From: Sphingomonas kaistensis
GTDB lineage: Bacteria > Pseudomonadota > Alphaproteobacteria > Sphingomonadales > Sphingomonadaceae
DNA: 64,000 nucleotides
Direction of reading: 5' to 3'
Assembly: GCF_036884275.1 (NCBI RefSeq)
Contig: NZ_CP145607.1
Coordinates: forward strand, 979,001-1,043,000
Shown here: in pieces, positions 43,699-52,255 of the stretch
Layout: every line of letters starts with the position of its first letter
How positions within the stretch are numbered: the stretch's first letter is position 1
The notes under the pieces: model-generated
The model's database searches: none
Told to the model about the DNA's origin: nothing
The model's input: only the letters and a program-made list of their open reading frames with translations
Translations under genes and position numbers: made by a program

Positions 43699-44559
43699 GT
43701 GCAAATCATCCGTGCGCTCGATGCGCTCAAGCCGGCGCTGGCGCAGCTTCGTGGCAGCGGGGACACGCTGGCGCTGGTGCCGACCATGGGCGCGCTGCAC
43801 GACGGGCATCTCGCGCTGGTCGCCGAGGCGAAGGCGGTCGCCACCAGGGTCGCCGCGACCATCTTCGTCAATCCGCTGCAATTCAACGACCCCAAGGACC
43901 TTGCCCGCTACCCGCGGACCGAAGAAGCGGACCTCGCCAGGCTGGAAGCCGCTGGCTGCGACCTAGTCTGGCTGCCGACGCCCGCCCAGCTCTATCCCGA
44001 CGGCTTCGCCACCAACATCTCGGTGCGCGGGGTGAGCGAACGGTGGGAGGGAGAGCATCGACCGGGCCATTTCGACGGCGTGGCGACAGTGGTGGCAAAG
44101 CTGTTGCTGGCGGTGCGGCCGACCCACGCCCTCTTCGGCGAAAAGGACTGGCAGCAACTGGCGGTGATCCGCCGGGTCGAGGCCGATCTCGGAATCGGCG
44201 TCGAGATTCTCGGCCACCCGACGGTGCGCGAAGCGGACGGTCTCGCCATGTCCTCGCGCAATGCGTTGCTGTCGCCGGAGAAACGCTCGAAAGCAGTGGC
44301 CCTGCCCACTGCATTGCACGCCGCCGGTAAGGAAATCGGCGCCGGCGGGGCGGTCGGACCGGCACTGGAGCGCGCCAAAGCGGCATTGTTGTCCGGAGGT
44401 TTCTCCACAGTGGACTATCTCGCTTTGGTCGATTCGCGCAGCCTCGAACCGCTTGAAAAGCCGCGCGAACCGATGCGCCTGATCGCCGCCGCCAGCATCG
44501 GCGGCGTCCGCCTGATCGACAATATCCCTGTCACTTTGGAGCAACAGGTAGGACGGTAA
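43699..44559 (+). CDS. panC: Pantothenate synthetase
   Basis: A 286-residue enzyme that joins pantoate and beta-alanine with ATP to make vitamin B5. The HIGH-like motif is PTMGALHDGHLALV, followed by FVNPLQF, GEKDWQQL and the KMSKS-like MSSRN. Length is normal. The GTG at 43699 starts VQIIRAL; the longer open frame upstream lies opposite mipZ and is not real. A GGGGG stretch lies 9-13 bp upstream. Confidence 0.95.
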   Translation: MQIIRALDALKPALAQLRGSGDTLALVPTMGALHDGHLALVAEAKAVATRVAATIFVNPLQFNDPKDLARYPRTEEADLARLEAAGCDLVWLPTPAQLYPDGFATNISVRGVSERWEGEHRPGHFDGVATVVAKLLLAVRPTHALFGEKDWQQLAVIRRVEADLGIGVEILGHPTVREADGLAMSSRNALLSPEKRSKAVALPTALHAAGKEIGAGGAVGPALERAKAALLSGGFSTVDYLALVDSRSLEPLEKPREPMRLIAAASIGGVRLIDNIPVTLEQQVGR

Positions 44560-44629
44560 TTACGCCGTTAACCATTTGATAGGCCGCTCGGGGGACCTTG
44601 CCTGCAACGAGACAGGGGAAACAAGAGCA

Positions 44630-44938
44630 ATGGCAATCGGTCAAAAGGGTGCGGAATTTCTGATGATGAGCCGGCTTCGCGATGCCGAAGCGGGCGATGT
44701 CAATGCGCTGTTCGAGCTTGGGGTGACCTATTCGACCGGCAACGGCGGGACCGACGTCGATCTCGTTGAAGCGCACAAATGGTTCAATCTCGCGGCGCTT
44801 AACGGCTGCACCCGCGCGCAGGCCTGCCGGGCCGAAATCAGCATCGAGATGACCGCGCGCGAAATCGCCGAAGCGCAGAAATCCGCCCGCGCCTGGCTGG
44901 CGATGACTGGCCGCAGCAGCGCTCGCGCCGCGGCCTGA
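44630..44938 (+). CDS. Sel1-repeat-like small protein
   Basis: A 102-residue soluble protein with one Sel1-type helical repeat (ALFELGVTYSTGNGGTDVDL followed by EAHKWFNLAALNG, about residues 24-58) and a helical tail. Such repeats mediate protein contacts. The ATG at 44630 has GGGGAA upstream; an in-frame ATG-like start further up is less likely. Partners are unknown. A family A palindrome follows the stop. Confidence 0.78.
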   Translation: MAIGQKGAEFLMMSRLRDAEAGDVNALFELGVTYSTGNGGTDVDLVEAHKWFNLAALNGCTRAQACRAEISIEMTAREIAEAQKSARAWLAMTGRSSARAAA

Positions 44939-44944
44939 TTCCCC

Positions 44945-45022
44945 TCATCCCGGCGAAGGCCGGGATCTCGGGCGACTGAAGCGCCTTTTCCCGAACGAGG
45001 CCCCGGCCTTCGCCGGGGCGAC
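44945..45022. repeat. Palindromic intergenic repeat, family A (copy 2)
   Basis: A 78-bp imperfect palindrome sharing both arms (TCATCCCGGCG to CTCGGGC; GAGG to CGCCGGGGCGAC) with the element at 33831-33907. It lies between the convergent Sel1-like gene and pal. Position and symmetry suit a REP-like element acting as a two-way terminator or RNA stabiliser. Confidence 0.8.
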
Positions 45023-45031
45023 GCTCCTTCC

Positions 45032-45559
45032 TTAGCGCACCACCACCGTCACCGCGCGGCGGTTCTGCGCCCAGGCGCTTTCGTCCGAACCGGTGGCGAC
45101 CGGGCGTTCCTTGCCCCAGCTGATCGTCAGCAGGCGCGCTTCGGGCACGCCTTGCGCCATCAGGAACTGCTTTGCCGCCTGCGCGCGCCGTTCTCCCAGC
45201 GCCTGATTATATTCGCGGGTGCCGCGTTCGTCGGCATGGCCTTCGACCGACGCGCGGACGTTCGGGTTCGCGAGCATCCAGCGCGCCTGCGCGGTCAGCG
45301 TCGCCTGCGCATCCGCCGACACGTCCGACTTGTCGGTCCCGAAATAGATGGTGTCCGATCCCGCCGCCGCGACCATCGCGGCCTGGCTGCCGGGAAGCTC
45401 GACCAGGCCGACCTCGTCGCCGGTCGCGCCGGTGCCGGCGGCGGGATCGGTCGGACCGGTCTGCGCCGGGGGCGTGGTCGCGGGGGGCTGGCGGCGACCG
45501 CAGGCGGTGAGGGACAGGCTCAGGGCCAGGGTGGAAGCGACGATCAGCTTGGCGCGCAA
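45032..45559 (-). CDS. pal: Peptidoglycan-associated lipoprotein Pal
   Basis: A 175-residue lipoprotein with lipobox LTAC (Cys20), a Pro/Thr/Gly-rich linker (about 24-65) and an OmpA-like peptidoglycan-binding domain (about 68-175). The key motif VEGHADERGTREYNQALGERR is split here by position: VEGHADERG near 106-114 and the NQALGERRA segment directly after. It anchors the outer membrane to the cell wall in the Tol-Pal complex. The start is an unusual TTG at 45559, fixed by the strong AAGGAGAAG ribosome site just upstream. Last gene of the Tol operon. Confidence 0.95.
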   Translation of the reverse strand: MRAKLIVASTLALSLSLTACGRRQPPATTPPAQTGPTDPAAGTGATGDEVGLVELPGSQAAMVAAAGSDTIYFGTDKSDVSADAQATLTAQARWMLANPNVRASVEGHADERGTREYNQALGERRAQAAKQFLMAQGVPEARLLTISWGKERPVATGSDESAWAQNRRAVTVVVR

Positions 45560-45573
45560 AATTCTTCTCCTTG

Positions 45574-46881
45574 TCAGCGCTGCAACGGGGACCAGCTCGG
45601 GTCCGAACCGTCCTGCGGGGTGGGCAGGCGACGGGCAGTGCCGCCGCCGACCGGGACCGCGAACAGGCTGGAGCGCCCGTCGCGGGTGAAACGATTGAAC
45701 ATGACGAACTGGCCGTTGGGCGCCCAGCTGGGGGATTCGTCCTGCCAGCCATCGGTCAGGATCTGCTCGCCTCCGCCACCGGCATTCATCACGCCGATCC
45801 GGAACGAGCCGGTGCGGACAAAGGCGATCTTGTCGCCGCGCGGGCTCCAGGCCGGCGAGGCGGCTGGACCGCCAAAGCTGATCCGCCGCTGGTTCGAGCC
45901 ATCGGCATCCATCATGTAAAGCTGTTGCGAGCCGCCGCGGTCGCTTTCGAATACGATCCGGCGGCCGTCGGGCGAATAGCTCGGCGCGGTGTCGATCCCG
46001 GGCGCGCTGGTCAGCCGCTGCGGCGCGCCGCTGCCATCAGCGTTGGCGACCCAGATGTCCGTGTTGCCATTCGCCGACAGCGCATAAGCGATGCGGCGGC
46101 CATCGGGCGAAAAGCGCGGCGCGCTGGTGAGCGCAAGGCCGGGGACCAGCAGGCGCTTGGCTCCCGTGGCGATATCCAGCACCCATACGCGAGCGCGGCG
46201 GCCCTGATAGCTGGTGTAGGCAAGCCGGCTGCCGTCGGGCGAAAAGCGCGGGGTGACTACGGTAGCCTCGCCCTCGGTCAGATAGCGCAGGTTGGCGCCG
46301 TCCGAATCCATGATGGCGATGCGCTTCTGGCGGTTGTTCTTGGGGCCGGTCTCGGCAACGAACACCACGCGGGTGTCGAGGAAGCCGCCTTCGCCGGTCA
46401 GCCGCGAATAGATGGCGTCGGCGCATTTGTTGGCCGCACGGCGCCAGTTGTCGGTGGTGACCTGATATCCCTGCCGCACCAGCTCGCGCCCGGCGCCGAC
46501 GTCGTAGAGATAACAACCGACGGTGATCTGGCCCGCGCCGGCTGGGCGGACGAAGCCCGTCACCAGCTGCTGCGCGCCCAAGCCCCGCCATTCGCCGAAC
46601 ACCGGCGCATCGGCCTGCGCGATGCTGTAGTTGGGCAGGCCCGCCGGCCCGAGCGGGGCAAAGCGCCCGCTGGCGCGAAGGCCGCTGGCGATGACGCCCG
46701 AAATATTGCGACCGAGCGACATCTCGACCCCGCCTTCGGTGGGCATCGAAGGCACGGCGATGGAGGTCGCGGCATTGACCCCGCCGCTGGTGACTTCGAC
46801 ATCGACCGGCGGCGGCTCGCCTTGCGCCAGCGCGGGGCTGGCGACCAGCGCTGTCACGGCGAGCAGCAGATTACGCGTCAT
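45574..46881 (-). CDS. tolB: Tol-Pal system protein TolB
   Basis: A 435-residue periplasmic protein with signal peptide (about 1-19, ALA-QG). An N-terminal alpha/beta domain (about 25-160) is followed by a six-bladed WD-like propeller with repeated PRFSPDG, PSYSPDG and PAWSPRG turns. It links TolA to Pal during envelope constriction. It lies 9 bp after tolA and 14 bp before pal. Confidence 0.96.
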   Translation of the reverse strand: MTRNLLLAVTALVASPALAQGEPPPVDVEVTSGGVNAATSIAVPSMPTEGGVEMSLGRNISGVIASGLRASGRFAPLGPAGLPNYSIAQADAPVFGEWRGLGAQQLVTGFVRPAGAGQITVGCYLYDVGAGRELVRQGYQVTTDNWRRAANKCADAIYSRLTGEGGFLDTRVVFVAETGPKNNRQKRIAIMDSDGANLRYLTEGEATVVTPRFSPDGSRLAYTSYQGRRARVWVLDIATGAKRLLVPGLALTSAPRFSPDGRRIAYALSANGNTDIWVANADGSGAPQRLTSAPGIDTAPSYSPDGRRIVFESDRGGSQQLYMMDADGSNQRRISFGGPAASPAWSPRGDKIAFVRTGSFRIGVMNAGGGGEQILTDGWQDESPSWAPNGQFVMFNRFTRDGRSSLFAVPVGGGTARRLPTPQDGSDPSWSPLQR

Positions 46882-46890
46882 CGATCGTCC

Positions 46891-47775
46891 TCATTTCGCG
46901 GCATAGGTCAGGTTGATGTTACCCCACCCACCTTGCGGGGTGCTGTATAGTTCTTCCGGCAGGCGCAGGGGCGAGCAGGCGCGGAACACCGCCACCGCCT
47001 GGTCATAGGCCAGATCCTCGAACTTGGCATTGTCCTCGTCGACGCCCGAGGTGCGGACCAGCGCCGGCGGGCGCGACAGGCGGCCCGAGCGGTCGAGGCG
47101 GAGATTGACGGTGACGCGGATGCGGTCGGCGCCGGGCCCGAGCGTGGCCTGGCGCGCGGCGCAGGGCTGGATCTGGCGCTTGATCGCGCTGTCGACGCTG
47201 GCTTTGGCGGCGGCGCTGAATGTCACGGCCCCGGGCGCCGCGTCGCGGGGGCCGAGATCGCGATTGCTCGGAATGCCCTGGAGGAAATCGTCGCCGAGCC
47301 GCGATTGGCGCGGCGGCGCGGGGCGCGGCTGGGCGGGGGCAGGGCGCGCCGGCTGCGCCCGTGGGGCGGGCGGTGTCGGGCGGGGCTGCGCGCGGGTCTG
47401 GGGCGTGGCGGGGCGTTGCTGCGGGGCCGGCCGCGATTGCAGCGGGCGCGGCACGGGGGCGGGAGAAGGACGAACCACCGGTTGCGGCAAGGGTGGCGGC
47501 GGGGCTTGCTCGATCGGGGTCGGCTGCGGCTCGGGCGGCAGGGGCGTGGGCTCGGCAGAAGGCGCGGGCGCCTGCGCGGCCGGCGGCGGGGTGGCGGGCG
47601 TCGGTGCGGCGGCAGTCAGCGCCACCTCGTCACTGTCGACGAACTCGACCTGCACCGGCGGCGGCTCGGGCGGGCTGGGCACACGGGCGAGGCTGGTGGT
47701 CAGCGCGACCACCAGCACCACGTGCAGCAGCAGCGCCGCCGCCGTGCCCTTGGCCTCGCCCGTGTCGATCCTCAC
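46891..47775 (-). CDS. tolA: TolA-type cell envelope protein
   Basis: A 294-residue protein with one N-terminal transmembrane helix (about 12-30). A long proline/alanine/arginine/glutamine-rich periplasmic span (about 33-160) leads to a TonB/TolA-type C-terminal domain (about 185-294). The span is proline-rich rather than the lysine/alanine helix of E. coli TolA, as is common in alphaproteobacteria. It transmits energy from TolQR to TolB/Pal. The GTG at 47775 overlaps the tolR stop as GTGA. Confidence 0.9.
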   Translation of the reverse strand: MRIDTGEAKGTAAALLLHVVLVVALTTSLARVPSPPEPPPVQVEFVDSDEVALTAAAPTPATPPPAAQAPAPSAEPTPLPPEPQPTPIEQAPPPPLPQPVVRPSPAPVPRPLQSRPAPQQRPATPQTRAQPRPTPPAPRAQPARPAPAQPRPAPPRQSRLGDDFLQGIPSNRDLGPRDAAPGAVTFSAAAKASVDSAIKRQIQPCAARQATLGPGADRIRVTVNLRLDRSGRLSRPPALVRTSGVDEDNAKFEDLAYDQAVAVFRACSPLRLPEELYSTPQGGWGNINLTYAAK

Positions 47776-48209
47776 TGACCGCCCGCCGCGGTGCTGACCA
47801 GCGCGACGCGATTCAACCCGGCGCGATTGAGTTCGCCCATCACCCGCATCACCCGCCCGTAATCGAGCCCGCGATCGGCGCGGAGGAAGATCCGGCGGCC
47901 TTCTTCCGGTGCCGGCTCGGCAGCGATCGCGGCGAGCCGCTGGGGCAGCGCGGTATCGGCGACCTGGGTCTCGTCGATAAAGATCCGACCCTCGCCGTCG
48001 AGGCTGATCTGCACCGGCTGCACCTGGTTATCGAGCGGCGCCGCGCGGCTTGTCGGCAGGTCGACCGGTACGCCCGCGACCAGCAGCGGGGCGGTCACCA
48101 TGAAGATGATCAGCAGCACCAGCATCACGTCGACCAGCGGCGTAACGTTGATCTCGGCCATCGGCGCCCGCCGGCCCCCGCGCCGTCTGCTCCCGACCGA
48201 CCCGCCCAC
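47772..48209 (-). CDS. tolR: Tol-Pal system protein TolR (ExbD family)
   Basis: A 145-residue ExbD/TolR protein. The N-terminal basic stretch precedes INVTPLVDVMLVLLIIFMV, whose Asp is the proton-carrying residue of the transmembrane helix. A periplasmic domain follows. With TolQ it forms the proton-driven motor. The GTG at 48209 shares its G with the TAG stop of tolQ, so the genes are coupled. Confidence 0.95.
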   Translation of the reverse strand: MGGSVGSRRRGGRRAPMAEINVTPLVDVMLVLLIIFMVTAPLLVAGVPVDLPTSRAAPLDNQVQPVQISLDGEGRIFIDETQVADTALPQRLAAIAAEPAPEEGRRIFLRADRGLDYGRVMRVMGELNRAGLNRVALVSTAAGGQ

Positions 48210-48889
48210 TAGCCGCGCTCCAGCTCGCGGCTGAGCGTGGCGTGGAAACGATCGGCAAAGCGATTCAAGCGCGCTTCCAGCCGGTCGAGGCCGTGGGTCA
48301 GCCGGTTATAAGCGATCAGCGCTGGGATGGCGGCGAACAAGCCGATGGCGGTCGCGAACAACGCCTCGGCAATCCCCGGCGCGACGACCGCGAGGGATGT
48401 GTTGTTGGCGCCCGCGATCGCGGTAAAGCTGCGCATGATCCCCCACACGGTCCCGAACAGGCCGATGAAGGGTGCCGAGCTGGCCACGGTGGCAAGGATG
48501 TTGAGGCGGTCGGACAAGCGATCGAGCTCGCCCTCGACCTCGGCCGACATGACGGTGGTCAGCCGCTCCCGCGCGCCGCTGCGGTCGCTGGTCGCAAGCC
48601 CCACCGAATGACGCCATTCCTTCAATCCGGCGGTGACGATCCGCGCGCTCGGCACGTCGTCCTTGCCGCGGGCGTCGTGGTAAGCGTCGATGTCCTTGGC
48701 TGCCCAGAAGTCGCGTTCCCAGACTCCGGTTTCACGGTTGATCTGCTTCAGGCGGCGGGCGTGCGTGATGATGATCCCCCAGGTCCACACGCTGGCGAGC
48801 AACAGCCCGATCATCACCGCCTTCACCACGATGTCGGCGTGAAGGAACAGGGCAAGCGGGCTCATCAAATCGGCGGCGGGGGCCGTCAT
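48209..48889 (-). CDS. tolQ: Tol-Pal system protein TolQ (ExbB family)
   Basis: A 226-residue inner-membrane motor subunit with three transmembrane helices (about residues 18-38, 133-155 and 167-190). The family motif APFIGLFGTVWGIM and the AEALFATAIGLFAAIPA helix are present. It works with TolR to energise TolA during division. The ATG at 48889 is chosen over the adjacent GTG at 48892 because the AAGGAG site then has a 5-nt spacer. Its start overlaps the ybgC stop. Confidence 0.95.
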   Translation of the reverse strand: MTAPAADLMSPLALFLHADIVVKAVMIGLLLASVWTWGIIITHARRLKQINRETGVWERDFWAAKDIDAYHDARGKDDVPSARIVTAGLKEWRHSVGLATSDRSGARERLTTVMSAEVEGELDRLSDRLNILATVASSAPFIGLFGTVWGIMRSFTAIAGANNTSLAVVAPGIAEALFATAIGLFAAIPALIAYNRLTHGLDRLEARLNRFADRFHATLSRELERG

Positions 48890-49350
48890 CACGTCTCCTT
48901 TGTTGCGGCGCGGATCGTTTCGAACCGCTCGACCCAGGCTCGCGGCTGCCGGGTGGGGCGACCGTCGAGCGTCAGGAAAGCGGCGGTAATCCGCCCTTCG
49001 GCCAAAGTCTCGCCATCACGGATGACTCGTTGCTGAATCCGGACGGATGCGGCGCGCACCTCTTCGACGGTGGACACGATCTGAAGGTCGTCGCCAAGCT
49101 TGGCCGGACGAAGATACCGGACGTTCGCCTCGGCCACCGCATAGACGCCGGTGCCGGCCTCCAGCGTGCCGCGCTGGTCGATTTCGGCGGCGCGCAGCAT
49201 GTCGGAGCGGGCGCGCTCCATAAACTTCAGATAATTGGCGTAATAGACGATGCCCGCGGTGTCGGTGTCCTCGAAATAGACCGTCAGCGCGAAATGGTGC
49301 TCCGGCCCGACAAAGCCGCCGCGATAGGGCTGGTCGAAGGATGAGGTCAT
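48889..49350 (-). CDS. ybgC: Tol-Pal system-associated acyl-CoA thioesterase
   Basis: A 153-residue hot-dog-fold thioesterase. The catalytic segment VYFEDTDTAGIVYYANYLKFMERAR is seen near residues 24-48 (Asp in the FEDTD turn). YbgC hydrolyses acyl-CoA or acyl-ACP and is the standard first gene of the Tol-Pal cluster. ATG at 49350; the stop overlaps the tolQ start. Confidence 0.93.
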   Translation of the reverse strand: MTSSFDQPYRGGFVGPEHHFALTVYFEDTDTAGIVYYANYLKFMERARSDMLRAAEIDQRGTLEAGTGVYAVAEANVRYLRPAKLGDDLQIVSTVEEVRAASVRIQQRVIRDGETLAEGRITAAFLTLDGRPTRQPRAWVERFETIRAATKET

Positions 49351-49393
49351 CGCAGCGGGCTCTAGCCGTCCGGGACTCAGGCGTGAACCCCGC

Positions 49394-49438
49394 TTGACAC
49401 CGAAGTAACCCGAAGGTTACATGTCACCTACAGGTTAC
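49394..49438 (+). promoter_or_regulatory. Promoter with two tandem inverted-repeat operators
   Basis: A perfect -35 box TTGACA (49394-49399) is followed after 17 bp by a weak -10-like TTACAT (49417-49422). Overlapping it are two 16-bp inverted repeats with the same half-sites: GTAACC-CGAA-GGTTAC (49405-49420) and GTCACC-TACA-GGTTAC (49423-49438), separated by 2 bp and so centred 18 bp apart. They block the core promoter and the leader of the membrane-protein/HTH gene pair. The likely binder is the HTH protein at 49904-50110 acting as an autorepressor (inference). Confidence 0.65.
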
Positions 49439-49446
49439 AAGGGTGG

Positions 49447-49911
49447 ATGACGATGACTCAGGGCAAGACCGATCACGAACGCGCCGAGGCGCTGAGCCGC
49501 CGGCGCACGCAGATGCTCCCGGCGATGGCTGCCCTCTATTTCTCGCAGCAGGCGATCTATTTCTCGGCGGTCGATGGAACCCGCCCGGTCGATTATCTCA
49601 TGATCGGCGCCTGGGTGCTCCTGTCGGCGGCCTTGCTCGCGATGCTGCTCACCCGCGGCGGCTGGTTTCAGCCCGCGGCGGTGCGCGCGCTGCTCGACGA
49701 CGAGCGCACCGCGGCCAACCGGATGGAGGGAATCAGGGCAGGCTTCATCGGTGCCATCGGGATCGCAATCTTCATCTATCTCGCGAGCGCGGTCGCCCCC
49801 ATCTCGGCCCGCGGGGCGATCCACCTGATCGTCTCGCTCAGCCTCGGTCTCGCCTTGCTCCGGTTCGGCATGCTCGAGCGGAGTGACGCGGGTGACGAGG
49901 CCGATGCCTGA
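49447..49911 (+). CDS. Small four-helix membrane protein of unknown function
   Basis: A 154-residue protein with a charged N-terminus and about four hydrophobic segments (about 25-42, 50-69, 98-118 and 122-140). The loop at about 75-93 is acidic and polar. No family is recognised with confidence. It starts 8 bp after the second operator and overlaps the following HTH gene by 8 bp, so it is co-regulated with it. The pair resembles small HTH/membrane cassettes seen in many genomes whose role is not established. It lies on the opposite strand within an otherwise conserved repair and envelope cluster. Confidence 0.8.
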   Translation: MTMTQGKTDHERAEALSRRRTQMLPAMAALYFSQQAIYFSAVDGTRPVDYLMIGAWVLLSAALLAMLLTRGGWFQPAAVRALLDDERTAANRMEGIRAGFIGAIGIAIFIYLASAVAPISARGAIHLIVSLSLGLALLRFGMLERSDAGDEADA

Positions 49912-50110
49912 GGCGCTCGGCAACCGCCTCAAGGAACGGCGAAGCGAACTCGGCCTTACCCAGGCCGAGCTCGCCGAACGCTGCGGGGTCAGTCGCAAGA
50001 CGATCAACACGGTCGAAAACGGCGTTTTCGTCCCCTCGACCCTGCTCGCGCTGAAGCTTGCCGCCGCCCTCGACCGGCGGGTCGAGGAGCTGTTCTGGGT
50101 CGAGCCCTAG
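49904..50110 (+). CDS. XRE-family helix-turn-helix regulator (minimal)
   Basis: A 68-residue protein that is essentially one HTH-3 domain: RLKERRSELGLTQAELAERCGVSRKTINTVE with the turn and recognition helix intact, then a short helix and ELFWVEP. Proteins this short usually act as dimers on inverted repeats. The ATG at 49904 overlaps the end of the membrane-protein gene; a GTG at 49883 would add seven residues. The two 16-bp inverted repeats at 49405-49438 are the obvious candidate targets. Confidence 0.88.
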   Translation: MPEALGNRLKERRSELGLTQAELAERCGVSRKTINTVENGVFVPSTLLALKLAAALDRRVEELFWVEP

Positions 50111-51219
50111 CGGCTGACCGCTTCGACCAGCCGCAGCAGGTCGCCCTGCGCCACCGGCACATCGGCAAGGTGCATGCCCCAACCGGGAATGAACAGTCCG
50201 CCGATCCCGACTTCGCCGCCGATGCGGTCGGTCCACTTGGCGCCGGGCGTCACGTTGGTGCGGATCTCCAGATAGCCGCGCTGCCCGTCCTGCACGCAGC
50301 GGCCCGACGCCAGGCCTTCGGTGCGCACGAACGGCGTTGGCGGCGCGCCTGCGGTCGACCAGCGGATCGGTCCGCCCGGCACCGGCAAGTTGCTGCGGGT
50401 CGGCCAATAGCTGTCGAGGTTGGTCCAGCCGCGGCTGCCGAGGGCGGCGGGATTGGTGCAGGCGACCGTCATCCCTGGAGCGGGTGCGTAACCGAACAAC
50501 GCCCCCGGCGGCGGCGGATTGTTGGTGCGATAGGAGACATAAGTCACCACGCAGCCGCGCTGCCCCGTCCGGGTGCAGAGCGGGGTCGACTTGAAGGTGC
50601 CGCCGACGGTCTTGCCGGCCGGAACCAGCACGTTGAACCCGGGAATGATCGCCAGGGCCATCTGCCCCGCGACCGGCTTGCCCTCGATTTCCTCGGCGAT
50701 CAGCCGCTGGAGAAGCCAGCTGCCCTGGCTGTGGCCGACCAGTACGAACGGCCGCCCCTTGGACCGCGTGGCGAGAAAATCGCGAAAAGCGCTGCGGATG
50801 TCGCCGTAAGCGATGTCGAAATTGGGCCGGATGTCGCGGCCGAGTGCGGCGGCGCCGATCGCTGCGCTGGTCATCTGACGGTAGACGGGCGCGAAGGGCC
50901 TGCAAACGCTGGAAAAGCGCGCGAACTGCGATGCAGCGGCGCCCTTTTCCTCATTGGCGACGAGATCGCTGTTGAGCCCGCGATCCTGGCTGACGGTGGG
51001 GTAGACGTAGAAGCAGTCGATCTTCGCACCGGTGGCCGGACGGACCTGTCCGTTCGAGCCGTAGCCCGCTCTGGTCAGCGCGGTCGTCGGAAGCGGGGCG
51101 GAGCAGGTGTCGGCGCGGCCCGGCAGGCACAGCCAGGTCGCGTCCTTGCGATAATCGGGCGCGGCGGGTGCGGGCTGGGCGGCGGCGGCCTGGGCGGCGA
51201 GGGCAAGGAGAAGCGACAT
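50107..51219 (-). CDS. DUF3089 family exported lipase-like protein
   Basis: A 370-residue protein with a signal peptide-like N-terminus (ALAAQAAAAQ). The DUF3089 domain has an alpha/beta-hydrolase core, with DCFYVYPTVS near residue 70 and the nucleophile elbow VGHSQGSWLL near residue 160. Family members are suspected lipases or esterases; activity is not established. It lies 13 bp after ruvB on the same strand and its stop overlaps the stop of the HTH gene on the other strand. Confidence 0.85.
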   Translation of the reverse strand: MSLLLALAAQAAAAQPAPAAPDYRKDATWLCLPGRADTCSAPLPTTALTRAGYGSNGQVRPATGAKIDCFYVYPTVSQDRGLNSDLVANEEKGAAASQFARFSSVCRPFAPVYRQMTSAAIGAAALGRDIRPNFDIAYGDIRSAFRDFLATRSKGRPFVLVGHSQGSWLLQRLIAEEIEGKPVAGQMALAIIPGFNVLVPAGKTVGGTFKSTPLCTRTGQRGCVVTYVSYRTNNPPPPGALFGYAPAPGMTVACTNPAALGSRGWTNLDSYWPTRSNLPVPGGPIRWSTAGAPPTPFVRTEGLASGRCVQDGQRGYLEIRTNVTPGAKWTDRIGGEVGIGGLFIPGWGMHLADVPVAQGDLLRLVEAVSR

Positions 51220-51232
51220 ACGCGGTTAGTCC

Positions 51233-52255
51233 CTAGTCGAAGAGGCCGTTGGCAGTGCCCGCCGGCGGGGTCAGGCCAAGGTGAGTCCAGGCCTTGCCGT
51301 TGAGGCAGCGCCCGCGTGCGGTGCGGGCGATGAGGCCGAGCTGAATGAGATAAGGCTCGATCACGTCCTCGATGGTGTCGCGCGGTTCGCTGAGACCGGC
51401 GGCGAGCGTTTCCACCCCGACCGGACCGCCGCCATAGAGGTCGGCAATCATGTGGAGGTAGCGGCGATCCATCGCGTCGAGGCCGAGGCTGTCGATCTCC
51501 AGGCGGCTGAGCGCGCGGTCGGCGGCGGCCATGTCGATGCTGTCGGCCCCCGCGGCATGGGCGAAATCGCGGACCCGGCGCAGCAGGCGCCCGGCGATGC
51601 GCGGCGTGCCCCGGCTGCGCCGCGCAATCTCGTGCGCGCCGTCCTCGGTCACCGGCGCACCAAGCAGGCTGGCGGCGCGGCGGACCACCCGCTCGAGCTC
51701 GGGCACGGTGTAGAAATTCAAACGCACCGGAATTCCGAAGCGATCGCGCAGCGGCGTCGTCAGCAGTCCCTGCCGGGTGGTCGCTCCGACCAGGGTAAAG
51801 CGCGGCAGGTCGATCCGGACCGAGCGCGCCGAGGGTCCTTCGCCGATCACGAGGTCGAGCGCGCGGTCCTCCATCGCCGGATAGAGCACTTCCTCGACCG
51901 CGGGATTGAGGCGGTGGATTTCGTCGATGAACAGGACGTCGCCGTCCTCGAGATTGGTCAGCAGCGCGGCAAGATCGCCCGACTTGGCGATCACCGGCCC
52001 GGAGGTGGCGCGGAAACCCACGCCCATCTCGCGCGCGACGATCTGCGCCAGCGTGGTCTTGCCCAGCCCCGGCGGCCCGAAGAACAGCACATGGTCGAGC
52101 GCCTCGCCCCGCGCCTTGGCGGCGGCGATGAACACGCGCAGGTTTTCGCGCGCTGCCTGCTGGCCGACGAATTCGTCGAGCCGCTTGGGGCGAAGCGCGG
52201 CGTCGACGTCCTCGGCGGTGCGCTCGGGCGTGGTGATGCGGTCGGGGTCGGTCAC
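51233..52255 (-). CDS. ruvB: Holliday junction branch migration ATPase RuvB
   Basis: A 340-residue AAA+ motor. Walker A is GPPGLGKTT, Walker B is LFIDEIHRL, sensor 1 lies in GATTR, and the arginine finger is in RDRFGIP. A C-terminal winged helix (about 265-335) binds DNA (RTARGR). With RuvA it moves Holliday junctions. The GTG at 52255 overlaps the upstream DUF1622 stop as GTGA. Confidence 0.97.
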   Translation of the reverse strand: MTDPDRITTPERTAEDVDAALRPKRLDEFVGQQAARENLRVFIAAAKARGEALDHVLFFGPPGLGKTTLAQIVAREMGVGFRATSGPVIAKSGDLAALLTNLEDGDVLFIDEIHRLNPAVEEVLYPAMEDRALDLVIGEGPSARSVRIDLPRFTLVGATTRQGLLTTPLRDRFGIPVRLNFYTVPELERVVRRAASLLGAPVTEDGAHEIARRSRGTPRIAGRLLRRVRDFAHAAGADSIDMAAADRALSRLEIDSLGLDAMDRRYLHMIADLYGGGPVGVETLAAGLSEPRDTIEDVIEPYLIQLGLIARTARGRCLNGKAWTHLGLTPPAGTANGLFD

